Assembly: GCF_965638725.1 (NCBI RefSeq)
Contig: NC_134961.1
Location: 3,844,001 to 3,908,000, forward strand
Source of the DNA: Aptenodytes patagonicus
Lineage: Eukaryota > Chordata > Aves > Sphenisciformes > Spheniscidae
Direction of reading: 5' to 3'
Length of the DNA: 64,000 nt
The translations under genes and the position numbers were made by a program. Each line of letters opens with the position of its first letter. Positions within the stretch are counted from its first letter, which is position 1. Shown in pieces: positions 40,901 through 50,200 of the stretch. The notes beneath the pieces were generated by a model. That model was not told the origin of the DNA. It did no database searches and was given only the letters and a program-made list of their open reading frames with translations.

Positions 40901-41426
40901 TGTGGGAGCCGGCCCGGCAAAGCCACGCCAGCGCGCCGTACCCGGAACCGAGACCGAAGCTCCGCGAGAGGCCGCGGGGCGGCTGCTTCGGCCTCGGCCC
41001 CGGCCTCACTTCCTCCGCTGACGGGCCGAACTCGGGGCGCCCGCCGCCACGCTCGCCTCGCGCCTCAGGGCCCCGCCGGCGCCGGGGGCGGGAGCGGGGC
41101 CCTCCCGCGAGGCCCGCGGCGACCCAGGAGGCGGGGGGCGGAACGAGGACCGGGAGCAGCAGCGCCGGGGCTGGCCCCGCGGAGGGCAGCGCTCGCTCGC
41201 CCAGCCACCTTCCCTGTCCGAGCGGGCGGCGGGGCCGCCCGCGAAACCCCACCACGACCCCGCCGCCCGGCAGCGCGTAGGGCACGGGAGGCCACCCCCT
41301 CGCGGACCGGCCCCGGCTCCCGGGCCTACTTCTTCCCCCAGCGGGTCGCGGCCGCCAGCAGTCTCGGGCGGCCGCAGCGCTGGCCCCGCGCCCCGGACTC
41401 ACCAGGTGGCTGCTGGTGCTGGCCAT
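7804..41426 (-). CDS. PDPK1: PDPK1 (PDK1) full coding region, 14 coding exons
   Basis: PDPK1 is the AGC-family master kinase that phosphorylates the activation loops of AKT, S6K, SGK, RSK and PKC. Its PH domain docks on PIP3 at the plasma membrane. Fourteen exons splice in frame, with agreeing phases at every junction, to 556 codons, the same length as human. Residues 1-80 are a variable Ser/Gln-rich tail ending in the [12 protein letters not shown] boundary. The kinase domain covers about 85-345: Gly loop GEGSFS, catalytic Lys in YAIKILEK (about residue 114), HRD, DFG, and activation-loop Ser in [14 protein letters not shown] (equivalent of human S241). A linker follows, then a PH domain at about 462-550. 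Relative to human there are three extra residues in the N-terminal tail and three fewer at the C-terminus (RYHQNAAK end). All key residues are kept, so the gene should be functional. The promoter is a CpG island. Confidence 0.97.
8454..8606 (-). CDS. PDPK1: PDPK1 coding exon 13 (PH domain)
   Basis: 51 codons, phase 0 on both sides. Begins [20 protein letters not shown] and continues through [20 protein letters not shown] to FFVHT. The FARRRQ segment holds basic residues that contact the inositol phosphate head group in the human protein. Confidence 0.96.
9486..9543 (-). CDS. PDPK1: PDPK1 coding exon 12 (start of PH domain)
   Basis: 58 bases encoding [19 protein letters not shown] after a split Trp codon. 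This is the first PH strand, including the Lys of [12 protein letters not shown] that binds phosphoinositide. The donor is AAG gtaagg. Confidence 0.95.
10185..10402 (-). CDS. PDPK1: PDPK1 coding exon 11 (kinase-PH linker)
   Basis: 218 bases encoding [20 protein letters not shown], a Ser/Thr-rich stretch, then [20 protein letters not shown] and [18 protein letters not shown]. The Ser/Thr-rich middle differs from human while both ends are highly conserved. The length is identical to human. Confidence 0.96.
10806..10979 (-). CDS. PDPK1: PDPK1 coding exon 10 (end of kinase domain)
   Basis: 58 codons, phase 0. Encodes [20 protein letters not shown], then [20 protein letters not shown] and [18 protein letters not shown]. 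This is the C-terminal end of the kinase lobe and the start of the linker. Confidence 0.97.
12184..12280 (-). CDS. PDPK1: PDPK1 coding exon 9
   Basis: 97 bases encoding [20 protein letters not shown] followed by [12 protein letters not shown], part of the large kinase lobe. It starts by completing a split Gly codon and ends in phase 0. Confidence 0.96.
12770..12838 (-). CDS. PDPK1: PDPK1 coding exon 8
   Basis: 69 bases encoding [20 protein letters not shown] then RAG. This is kinase subdomain IX (the D of SDLWALG) and the following helix. Both splice sites are canonical. Confidence 0.96.
14283..14358 (-). CDS. PDPK1: PDPK1 coding exon 7 (activation loop)
   Basis: 76 bases encoding [20 protein letters not shown] then KSACK. 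It holds the activation-loop Ser that PDK1 autophosphorylates (human S241) and the SPE motif (APE in other kinases). Confidence 0.96.
15128..15225 (-). CDS. PDPK1: PDPK1 coding exon 6 (catalytic loop, DFG)
   Basis: 98 bases. With the split Arg codon it encodes [20 protein letters not shown] then [13 protein letters not shown]. It contains the catalytic Asp of HRD and the Mg-binding DFG. The end of the exon is slightly divergent (SADSRQ against SPESKQ in human). Confidence 0.97.
16266..16400. repeat. TA/CA-rich simple repeat
   Basis: Interrupted ATATAC, TATATA and CACACATA units in PDPK1 intron 5. It explains the spurious Tyr/Ile-rich open frame seen there on the plus strand. Confidence 0.8.
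17614..17758 (-). CDS. PDPK1: PDPK1 coding exon 5
   Basis: 145 bases encoding [20 protein letters not shown], then [20 protein letters not shown] and HGKGIIH. It covers the hinge and helices D and E, and ends inside the HRD Arg codon. Confidence 0.97.
18190..18227. repeat. Alternating purine-pyrimidine tract
   Basis: 38 bases of unbroken alternation (TGCATGCGTGTACATACGTA, then more, then CACACAC) in PDPK1 intron 4. Such tracts can form Z-DNA. Confidence 0.75.
18985..19122 (-). CDS. PDPK1: PDPK1 coding exon 4 (catalytic Lys region, helix C)
   Basis: 138 bases encoding [20 protein letters not shown], then [20 protein letters not shown] and DDEKL. The split Ile codon joins it to exon 3 to form YAIKILEK with the ATP-binding Lys. 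The helix C Glu and the PIF pocket surface also lie here. Confidence 0.97.
19321..19363 (-). CDS. PDPK1: PDPK1 coding exon 3
   Basis: A small 43-base exon encoding [14 protein letters not shown], the second and third beta strands after the Gly loop. Its splice sites are cag at the start and gtaagt at the end. The phases match both neighbours. Confidence 0.96.
21825..22083 (+). mobile_element. CR1 LINE 3' end fragment
   Basis: The plus strand encodes the typical CR1 ORF2 C-terminus: [20 protein letters not shown], then [20 protein letters not shown] and ALSNLV. It is followed by the short CR1 3' UTR and the tail CCATTCTATGATTCTATG. The 5' end is truncated, as usual for CR1. It is antisense within PDPK1 intron 2. 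Confidence 0.93.
22160..22992 (+). mobile_element. CR1 LINE fragment, second subfamily
   Basis: A 5'-truncated CR1 covering the end of the reverse transcriptase and the 3' part of ORF2: [56 protein letters not shown]. Frameshifts and stops break the frame, for example around 22540-22690. Its 3' end reads GTCCTTCTGTGATTCTGT, unlike the ATTCTATG tail of the copy just before it, so it belongs to a different and probably older CR1 group. Confidence 0.9.
24376..24645 (-). CDS. PDPK1: PDPK1 coding exon 2 (N-terminal tail and Gly loop)
   Basis: 90 codons starting [20 protein letters not shown] and ending [16 protein letters not shown]. Inside is a second Met (SPSMVRNQ), also present in human, which could serve as an internal start. 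The Ser/Gln-rich middle is variable and three residues longer than in human. Confidence 0.97.
31296..34075 (-). mobile_element. CR1 LINE, 2.8 kb, most of ORF2 (endonuclease and RT)
   Basis: A 5'-truncated CR1 retrotransposon. Reading on the minus strand, it starts in the endonuclease ([18 protein letters not shown]) and continues through [20 protein letters not shown]. The RT includes PISIVFEK-type motifs, [37 protein letters not shown] and the catalytic KFADDAKL box. It ends with the CR1 3' tail (CTATTCTATGATTCTAT). From 33795 to 31906 the frame is open except for TGA at 33169-33171. TAG lies at 31903-31905, and the frame shifts near 31830 and between 33795 and 33890. ORF1 is absent. It lies in the same direction as PDPK1 and cannot be active. 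Confidence 0.95.
37845..37894. repeat. Short tandem duplication, 28 bp period
   Basis: TTCAATATTTAGTCACAA occurs at 37849-37866 and again at 37877-37894, each preceded by AAGCA. This is a recent-looking duplication in PDPK1 intron 1 with no known role. Confidence 0.8.
41403..41426 (-). CDS. PDPK1: PDPK1 coding exon 1
   Basis: Eight codons, MASTSSHL, then donor gtgagt. Human has MARTTSQL at the same place, followed by the same phase 0 junction into YDAVPIQSS. The exon lies inside a CpG island, which supports it as the true first coding exon. Confidence 0.92.
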
Positions 41427-41528
41427 GGGCCCCACCCGGCCGGCGCGGCCCGCGCTCCGGTCGCCCTTTAAGATCCCAGCGCACGGCCACCGAGCCCGAG
41501 CCAATGGGGCGCCCGCATCCTCCGCCCG

Positions 41529-41536
41529 TGACGTCA
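41529..41536. promoter_or_regulatory. Full palindromic CRE (TGACGTCA)
   Basis: TGACGTCA about 100 bases upstream of the PDPK1 start codon, with a CCAAT box close by. This is the consensus CREB/ATF site; occupancy is inferred. Confidence 0.6.
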
Positions 41537-41593
41537 CCCACAACAATACCCGCCCTCCGCCGCGGGCAGGACTTCCGTGCAGTCCGCTCGCTC

Positions 41594-41598
41594 ATTGG
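41594..41598 (-). promoter_or_regulatory. Inverted CCAAT box
   Basis: CTCATTGGTGG on the plus strand, an NF-Y-type CCAAT on the PDPK1 strand. Together with CCAAT on the plus strand at 41501 it could support transcription in both directions. Confidence 0.45.
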
Positions 41599-41615
41599 TG
41601 GCGCCACCTGCTACT

Positions 41616-41621
41616 CACGTG
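41616..41621. promoter_or_regulatory. CACGTG E-box
   Basis: TCACGTGC in the PDPK1 promoter, a canonical E-box for USF, MYC or TFE-type factors. Function is inferred. Confidence 0.45.
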
Positions 41622-41833
41622 CGAGCCCGGACAGAGCGTCCCCGTCAGCCTCGGCGTCCTCAGCCAAGGTGAGCATGCGCAGTTGCAGGGGTGACGCTGC
41701 CGGCTTCAGTTCCTGTCGGGAGGCTGAGCGGGGTGAGGGCGGAAGACGGCAAGGCGGCCTCCCCAGCCTCGGCCTTGCGCTCACATCCGGGTTCGTGCCA
41801 CGACGCAATAGTGCTGTGGGAGGGACGGCGTGG

Positions 41834-41841
41834 TGACGTCA
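41834..41841. promoter_or_regulatory. Second full CRE (TGACGTCA)
   Basis: A second perfect TGACGTCA at the far side of the same island, 305 bases from the first. Two perfect CREs in one promoter are uncommon. Confidence 0.55.
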
Positions 41842-44800
41842 GGAGGGGGCGGGTGACGGGGGGCGGTGCCTGGTACCGCTGCGGGGTGTGTGTGGGGGTG
41901 TTAGTTGGCGCACGGCCTCCGTGCTGCTCACGCTGTTGGTATCGGCCAGTGCCTGACCTTGTGAAGGTCCGTTGAGAGCACCGAGTCCTCGTTACAGCCA
42001 TGAACTCGGATGCATCATAAATGCAGTTTCAGTACAGACGTTCACTCCTAAAAATCTGCCTTCTCTGGAAGAAATGCATGTTCCCTGTGCCCCTTGAGTA
42101 TGAATGCACCGATTCCGACCAGTTTTCCTTTGCAGTCTGGGAACTGAATCGTCTTTATCCCATGTAATAAATGTGCCCGCTAAGTACCTGTCACCATTTC
42201 TTAAACTACTGCGTGGTATGAGAATGAGTTGGTTCTGTCAGGTATGTGTGTAGAAAGCACATCCTTCCCGCCTGTGTTCACAAGCACTGGAAGTGCGTTT
42301 CCTCACAGGAGTCAGCCGGATCCAACACCGACCACCACGAGGCTCACAGGCGTGCTGAGAGGGATGGGCCATTTGTGCATGACGCTTAGTAGCAAAGAAT
42401 TTGGATTATTGCATTGTGAGGGGTTACTCAAAAGGAGAATGCAGGGAAGGGCCATCTAGTTTAGTGAACTGCATCAGAGTCCACAAGATGCAGATATTTG
42501 GCTTCAAATGGGGATGGGGTGGAGAGCCAGGGCAGCCACAGTGTTCCAGCGGTGAACTACTTTCTTCAGAAAGATTTTTGCAATAGCCAGCCTAAATCAA
42601 CTTTCCTGTATGATGATTTTCTCTTCCTTTTCTTCAGCAGACAAGTAGAACAACTGATCATGATCTTCTAATAGGTTGGGCAGGGGTGTGTGCGCGTTTT
42701 TTTGTTTTAAATATACCTTCACTCTTTTTCAAGCTGTATCCAAATTCTTGGCCTCATAGGCAGTGTTTTCTTCCCTGGATTCTTTCCAACTGATTTACAT
42801 CTTCCTGAAGGTATCATGCCTAGACTTGGATATACTATTCAACTGCGGCCTCATTTGTTACAAGTAGAATGAAATAAGTACTTGCTACCATTCTCAAATT
42901 ACTGTGCTATAATAGTATTTGTCTGTCTGCAGTAACATTTCACTGTTAATTCATTATTATATTATGGTACACTGCAGCTCTCGCATCCTATTTCAATACA
43001 TTGCTAGTAACCTATTGTTCCCCAGTTTATATTAATGCATTTACTTTCTCTTTCAAAGTGCAATCCTTCGCACTTTATGGAATTTCATGTTATTTAGACT
43101 GTATTTAAAATTTGTCAAAATATTTTTTCTCCTCATTTTTGTCTCCCAAAATGACTAAAAATCCTTCCCAGAACAATGTCACAAATCTTGCATGCATACT
43201 TTCTATTTCGTCACCAAAATTAATGAAAACGTTGAATCAGACCAAGATTGAGCCAGGATAGACTCCTGGAATACCACTTGAAATGCCATTTCAGTTTAAT
43301 GGGGAACTATTAAAGATTAGACTCAAATGCATTTTCAAAAAGTGTAATCATTCATTCATAAGTCTAGGTGGTATCATTTAGGCCAACTAGCTTCTTTAGT
43401 GCTCCTTTAAAATTGAACTGTGTTAAAAATCGTACCAAAAGTCAGATTATATAATATATGCTTCTTCCCCATCATCAGCAAGTAAACTCTCTTGTCATAG
43501 AAGGAAGTTGATGAATCAATTTATAACGTTTCTCACTTTTTAATCCTCTGGATAGTTAAAAAAATTTTTTTTAGTAATTTATTACAGAATCCTTTTAAAG
43601 AATGAAGTTAGGCTAGTTGGTTTATCATTATTTTGGGCCCTATTTTTCCAACATTTAAAGCTGAGACTGTTTATCTTTCAAAAGTCCTCTGGGTTTCTTG
43701 TTCTGCGTGGCTTCTCAGAAATAACTTTCAACGTTGCAGGGACTGCTTCGGGTCGTTATTTATGGTTTGCTTGTTTTTTTGGTTTTGTTTTTGCAAAAAA
43801 TACTTTAGGGCAAATTCCATCTGGCCCTGCAGAATTTAACACACCTGTTAAGGGGTTTAACTCAAATTTTGTATGTGCAACTGTCATCTTGTTAAAATTA
43901 ATCTTATTAATTATCTTCATTGTTAAACTATATTTTTCTACTGAAACAAAAAGAGGGTGCTGTTATCCTTCAATCCATTATGCATCATCTATTGTTCCCT
44001 CCCTTTCCTGCTCAATAATGGGTCTCTACTCTCCCTTTTTCCTCAGACTGCTGACAAAATCATGGATTTTGTTGTTGCCCCCTGGTCTATTTAATTTTAG
44101 TTTCTCAGTTTGTTTTCAACTGAGCAAGAGATAAAAATCTCTACTGTACAAGTTTTCCAGCAGGTCTGGTACCCTAAACTCTGCAAGATGAAGCCATTGG
44201 ACTCTGCAGCGTTGTCTTCATCTCAAAGAATGACAGCAAAACTTGGCTTTACAGCATCAATGAATACTTTCCATGCTGAAAGGCTTGAATTGATATGATA
44301 TACTGGTATTTCATGAAACAGCTTTAGATGCTATTGTGTCCTTTACTACCTCTGTTCTGAAGGCGCCATTCTTTGTTTTGCTATAAAGGAAAATGCTACA
44401 GTTTACTATGTCTGATGTTAAGCAGCAGAACCTAGTGAATTGCCTATAGTGATGCTGTTGCCTGATTTGTGTTTGTCTCAGCTCATACATGGTGAGATAC
44501 ATGTATAGTCTGTATGGCTGATCCACAGCCCAGATAAGCAGGCGTACAAATGAATCAGAATATGATGTCTGCCTACTGGAATAGGAAGTGAGTCTGAACA
44601 GGACTGTCTTGATGCATACAGCTTAATTGAGTTGTCATGTAATATTATTCTGGGTCTGTCCTTCTTCATTCCTTTTCTTTGTGTTCACAACTCTCAGCTG
44701 TGTAACATTTGAAATAGCTGTAAACTTTACTCTGTGCAATCCATACATTTTACTAGTTCTGTGATGGGCCTGATATTTTTTGAGCCTTGTAAAAATATGC

Positions 44801-46594
44801 AAGGACATAAACAAACACAAATCTGACTGTTCAATCAGCTGTATGGACCATTATGATACTGTCTAGTTATAGAGCCAAAACTCTGAACCGGTGAGAGAAA
44901 AATCTTGCCAGATCAAATGGAAAAGAATTTGCCTTTTGGCCAGGAGGATCTGTTTGAATTCACATATGTGAAAACCAGCAGGGCATTCAGCAGCCACAAA
45001 CATTGTTACAGTATTAATGCCCTAAGCTACACAAAAGTTTTTTGCTACTTGGCAGAGTTTCTCCTACTTTCATTACCATAATTTGGCACTGATGTTTTCC
45101 TAGAAGTCTTTACTTTCCACGATCCCAGTTTATTTACAAAATTTTAAAAATAATAAAACAAATCTTCTGACTACCCTTTCTTGATAAGAGGATCTTATGC
45201 TTTTGCCTACTGAAGTTACAAGCATCTTCCTACTCTGCAAGGTTATATGATCTCAACAGCATCACTCAGAATATGTCTTTGTAATATTCCAAGAACCAAA
45301 TTCAAGTGCAAATACATTCCTCTGCAGTCCTGGGTGCTAACCTTCTCCTGTCACGTGACCTCTAAATGGAGACAGGTTGGAAAAAGCCTGGAAAAATACC
45401 TAAAACTCTAGTTTTAGGTATGCTCGAACCATTACTCATGTCAAAAAATTAAACTGGTGTTTTACAACTGCAGTTAATTTCTGCTGTAGCATTTTTGCTA
45501 TGTATGTGGTGCATGTGTTTGCATTTCACAGTGCAAGCAGTAGAAGCTGCAGAGGCCATGTTAACAGATAATCTCTCTACTACTTTTTGAATGTAGTTTT
45601 ATTTTAAGAAAAAAAGTTATCTTTGGAAAATAAAAAAAGTCTGCAGCGATCCATATAAAGAGAATTAAAATAGGAGGGTAGTTCTACACAAAATGCAGGG
45701 AAAAAATGAAATCAACGGAAGTAACAGCAGGAGTGTAAACATAATTCACAAAGCAGGTGTAACTGATGTAGCCTTTCACCAATAACAGTAACAGGAGAAA
45801 GAACTCTGTGGCACTTGTAAAATCTAGACAATTAAATTAGGTGTCTAAAATATCTTTCCCTTCTGTCTCTGACTGTAGAGATCCTGTTTTAAGCATAATT
45901 TAAATCCTGTTTCCATGGTCCTCAAACATGAATGTGGAGATAGAATTCCCTTCATACACTGATATGCATTTTGAAGCTGCTTAGATGTTTTGCTCCAGCT
46001 ACTTTTAGTACAAAATGAGAACCTCATTTCTGTGTTTGATTAGGAGCATTCATCTACGTTAAGTCTAATCTTAGTTTATGGAAGACATGTTCTGTGAATC
46101 TTTCTGAACTATATTTACTGTATGGTGGCTTGTGGTGATGTTGAAGTTTACACAATGACCACATTTAGACTTCTAAACCTGTCATTGTTTAAGTAGCTCT
46201 ACCCCTTCGCATTTCTTACCAGTGTGTAAAAGCGGTCACACCTCTTCTCTTCCAGTACCTGTTGCAGCCTTGGTTAATTTCCTGAACATGGGTGACTGGA
46301 TTTTTTTGAATACACAGTAGTGCAGAAAAATACAGATATAAGGAAGAACTCCTTTCCTAGAGGAAATAATGTGTTATCTTGGGTAAGACAGTTTACTGCA
46401 GTATTCAGAGAGGTGAACTGCACCTCCCCTACCCTGCTGAGTGAATTGCAACGGTGATCTTTTTTTAAGAAGTGTGTGTACCTTTGCTATTCACCTGGTG
46501 ACAGACATTTAATTACCAGGCTGAGGGAAAATGTAGAAGTAATTTAGTAGATTAGAGCGGACCAACAAAAACATTTTAGAAGCGCTACTGGCAC

Positions 46595-46860
46595 CTTAAT
46601 GTTCTGCCGCACAGGCGGGAAGTGTCTTCCAGCAGGTGGCAACGGCACGCTGCGGGACGGGGCGCTGCCTGCGAGGGCATCGGTGCCGAGCCGGGGAGCC
46701 GCGAGGGATCGCGCTGTCCTGTGGCGGTGGGGGGGCCAGCTGGGCGACCCCGGCACGGGCAGTCCCTCGCCACCCGGAGGGCAGTTCCGCAGGGTCTGAA
46801 GAAAGCGGGCAGAGCCCGAGGCTGGTAACAAGGTTCATTGACGCTCCAGACAAGGTGAGG
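46595..46860. other. Orphan GC/CpG-rich island
   Basis: About 250 bases rich in CpG (for example GGCGACCCCGGCACGGGCAG), surrounded by AT-rich DNA and not at a recognised gene start. Open frames exist in several frames on both strands, but none resembles a known protein. It joins directly to the repeat array that follows, so it may be part of one inserted unit. Confidence 0.6.
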
Positions 46861-46864
46861 TGAT

Positions 46865-47225
46865 GAACCAGGTCCAGGGTCCGACCAGGGAGTCCAGGAG
46901 CAGCAGGGATGCAGGGGGTCCTGGAGACAAAGCTTTAACATAGGTCCAAGGTCTCTCTAGGAGGCAGGGCTGGAAACAAGGCTTCATCATAGGTCTAGGG
47001 TCCATCCAGGAGCGAGGGACAGAAAGGGGACTGGAGACAACCTACAACACCCACCCAAGGGGTCCATCCAAAATATAACCTACCTAAAGCCTAGGTCCAG
47101 AGGCCATCCAGGAAATGACAGAGAGACAGAACTGAAGACAAATCACGTCACTCAGGCCTAAATGGAGGTTAAATGGAGCTCCCAGGCCCCGGGCAGTGGA
47201 TGCGGGTGAAAGTCCCAGGTGAGAC
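46865..47225 (+). repeat. Degenerate minisatellite-like array, about 50 bp units
   Basis: Related segments recur with the core AGGTCCA/T(A)GGGTCCATCCAGGAG, followed by a purine-rich part such as GGGACAGAAAGGGGACTGGA. Units start near 46870, 46942, 46993, 47057 and 47094, with unequal spacing and strong divergence. It may be an old minisatellite or part of a bird-specific repeat that I cannot name. Confidence 0.55.
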
Positions 47226-50200
47226 TGGTCAGGCCAGTTTAGGTCATGACACTAAGACAGACTACACACAGCAATTCTCTTTACAGACACATGTATTCCA
47301 GCTGTGTTCTCACTTAAGTCTCTGAATCACATGGCTATGGAAAGCATTTCTGTAACTGACTGTACAGGTGCAAAATCACATGTAGCTTTTTGGGTATTAG
47401 ACCCAGAGAGATAAATTAATTTTTAATACACAGTTTGCAAATGCAAGCAACTATATTGCAGCAGTGAGAAAACTCCGACTATAACAAATGTCAGAAGATC
47501 TAAGATAGGCATATTATAAACAAACCCTAGACTTTTCCTCAGTTCATGTACACAAGTTCCATTCAGATTAGCAGGTGACTTCCATGTCACTGGACTATGT
47601 AGCCCCAGAAATATTGCTGAGCTGACTACATTTATTTGCTCAGAGCTGGTCCAAGATTTCCCATCCAGGGAAGAATGCATCCTGTCTTGTCCCTCCCACA
47701 GAATGCTGATTAAATAACTAACTTCATCCTTATCTCCAGCAGACAAAAAACCCCTCAGTTTGGTGGTAGCAGCAGCGCAGATTTTAGGGCATGAAGGTAA
47801 GGGAAGGTGATGGGAAGGATCAGTAGTCTTTAAATGGCATATACGATCTTTAACGGTATAAAGAAGAAACTGGTATTAGGAGTCAAAAGGTTGTATTACC
47901 TATGTGTTTGGCATTGGTGCACCTCCTACTGCAATATATTGAGCTGTGGGAACCACTGTGCAAGCTACTGAAAACCGTAATCTCATTACAAAGATGAGGT
48001 AACCAGTTCTGCACACTGAAACCAGGTGAGGCATGCTATCGATTTATGTGAAAGCATTCTTAATTTTTTTCTCTGGGACTGTGAATCTCATTCTGAATAC
48101 ATCTATTGTCTGTTTTTGAATGTAAAAGTATGTTATGAAAAAGTCTTCACTGAGCTGTCCACATTGATGCCCTGGTTCCTTTCTTAAACTAATGCTTTAT
48201 TTAGACTTGCCTATGGCTTACAACTTTTTCAGCATTTAGCAGACCACGTTAGAAAAAGATAATACAAAAGACAACTCATTACTTGCATTTAGACTGTAAT
48301 GACTGTTACTTCTGTGCTCTGGCATTGCCTATATTAGGCTTCACGTGAATCAGCTGGCTCAAAAGCCATATTGTGTTGGGCCTGCAGTACCATACAAATA
48401 TAAATATACTACTTCTAGACAGAGGCAAATACCGCATAATACTGGGCCGTTGTACATGCACATGATATCTAGAGCTGATGCTGTCACAGCAGTTTCTGTG
48501 CTGCACTCCAATATGCACTGAAAATAGGAAGTGTGTTGATCAAATCAATCTGCTCACCAGCCTTAAAATGATAAGATTTGACACTGGGATTTTGGATTTT
48601 GTCAATTAACTTGGCTCCATGAGCATCAAGGAAGACGCAATGCAAGTGCTGTAGTTTTGTGCTGCAACTTAATTCTTGGCTTGCATGTTGTTAAAAAACA
48701 AACACCCCCCCCCCTGTGCGTTCATTGCCTTTCCTAGCACAAAAAGAACGTCCCCTCCTCTTTTCCAATCATGATCACCAGTACATAAATATGTATGTCA
48801 TAAAATATCGTGGTTCTTGCTTTAGAACTGATAGTTTAGATCTCTGTACTTGATTTGCACCTCTGTCTTCAGAATTGCTGTGCCGCCTGCAGGAACAGAT
48901 CTGCAGATTAGATTAAATTACTGAAGATTAAACAGACTTTTTAATTTTTGGTGTTTTTACTGGCTAGATGAGCAGACGTGGATGGCTCTGTGAAAGAGCA
49001 TACACTCTGCTGAGGGATGCTGGCAGACTCAAGGGGCTATGCTTGTCTGGAAAGGCCTGTGGTGATAGAGGAAGACTTCTGCAGCACAGGATTCATGACT
49101 CACAGGAGCACAGCAATACAGGAAAGATGGAGTGATAGGGCTGTGAACCTGGAACTGACAAAGTTCACAATGGGCAGTTTATAAGATGGTGCTGCTCTGA
49201 GTCTAACCAATATTCTCTGTCATCTATTTACACAATGATCAAATTTAACAGAAGTAAACTAAAAAGAACAAGCTTGTTTCTCTTGTCTCTGGAATTACTC
49301 TCCTCCTATCTGCTTACTTAACCAGAAAAAAAAATTATGGCTTTAATTGGCCATTAACTAATGGCAGTCTCAGGAAAAAAGGTTGCTTTCACAGGCTAGG
49401 CTTCTGCACCTTTGAGCAGGAGTTTGCAGATCAATGATCTTAAGCCCCGAAGCTCAGGGCTGCAGGGAATGTTTCAGCATGCTGAACACCACTATTTGAC
49501 ACTTGCATTTTGCTTTGATGCATTGGAAGCCACACTGTGAAGACAAGTAATCCTAACTGAGAGGGCACAACAGCTTCAGTGCTGTGTCTTAATGTTTGTG
49601 ATTTGTTTGCTGCTCTTTCAAAATGAGTTTCTGTCAGTGCTGCAATACCTATACTGTTGAGAAACATGCAGTCTGATCTTCTTAGCCCTCTTGAAATGAG
49701 CGTGCAGATGACTAAACAGCAGAATGTCTGTCGGAGGTACAGCTTCTATCACTCATTACTGGGAAGACCAACACTTCACTAGAGGTATAGCTATTGGGTG
49801 TGCACTAGCAGAACTATACTGGTGCTCACATGCTAGACACCACAGGATAGCTCACCATGCTGGTCCCCCTTGGCTTTATGAGCTGTAAAATACATCTTCA
49901 CTCAGGAGCCTTCTTATCTCTTTTTCTGTTGATGGTGGTAGCAGCAGCACTGGCTTAGTGCTTTGGTCTGCAAACTAGGGAGAACATTTAGTTCTTCCCT
50001 CTCCTACTTCTATGATGTTTTCAAACCAACTTTTACTAATGATTCATATAGTCAGTGCTCTTAGACACTAACTACTGAAAAAATCAGAGTTTGCATTAAT
50101 TCCTCTGCTTTATTTACTTCTGAATAATCATACAGTGTTCGTTCTTTTACTTTATTCACTTTAAGGAAAAAAACAAACAAAACCCAAACCCACAACTAAA

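Larger units (their letters stand above)
24646..41402 (-). other. PDPK1: PDPK1 intron 1
   Basis: A 16.8 kb first intron, mostly AT-rich unique sequence. It contains a sense-oriented CR1 at 31296-34075 and a short tandem duplication at 37845-37894. Its upstream end lies in the CpG island. No other exon was recognised. Confidence 0.8.
40790..41950 (-). promoter_or_regulatory. PDPK1: PDPK1 CpG-island promoter
   Basis: A dense CpG island containing PDPK1 exon 1. Upstream of the start codon lie a CCAAT box (41501-41505), a full CRE (41529-41536), an ETS core (41571-41577, minus strand), an inverted CCAAT (41594-41598), a CACGTG E-box (41616-41621) and an NRF1-like GCATGCGCA (41673-41681). A second CRE lies at 41834-41841. 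There is no TATA box. This set is typical of broad, constitutive promoters, with possible cAMP/CREB input. Long open frames on both strands here, up to 390 codons, are a GC effect and not genes. Confidence 0.85.

Noticed and set aside
40664-41836. 390-codon open frame on the plus strand, the longest non-CR1 frame in the window
   Set aside because: It lies across the PDPK1 CpG island, where high GC content removes stop codons. Its protein is Arg/Pro/Ala-rich low complexity and it runs antisense through PDPK1 exon 1.
46544-46941. Overlapping open frames on both strands in the 46.6 kb GC-rich block
   Set aside because: Several frames are open at once, which indicates base composition and not coding. 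No family motif and no convincing splice structure.
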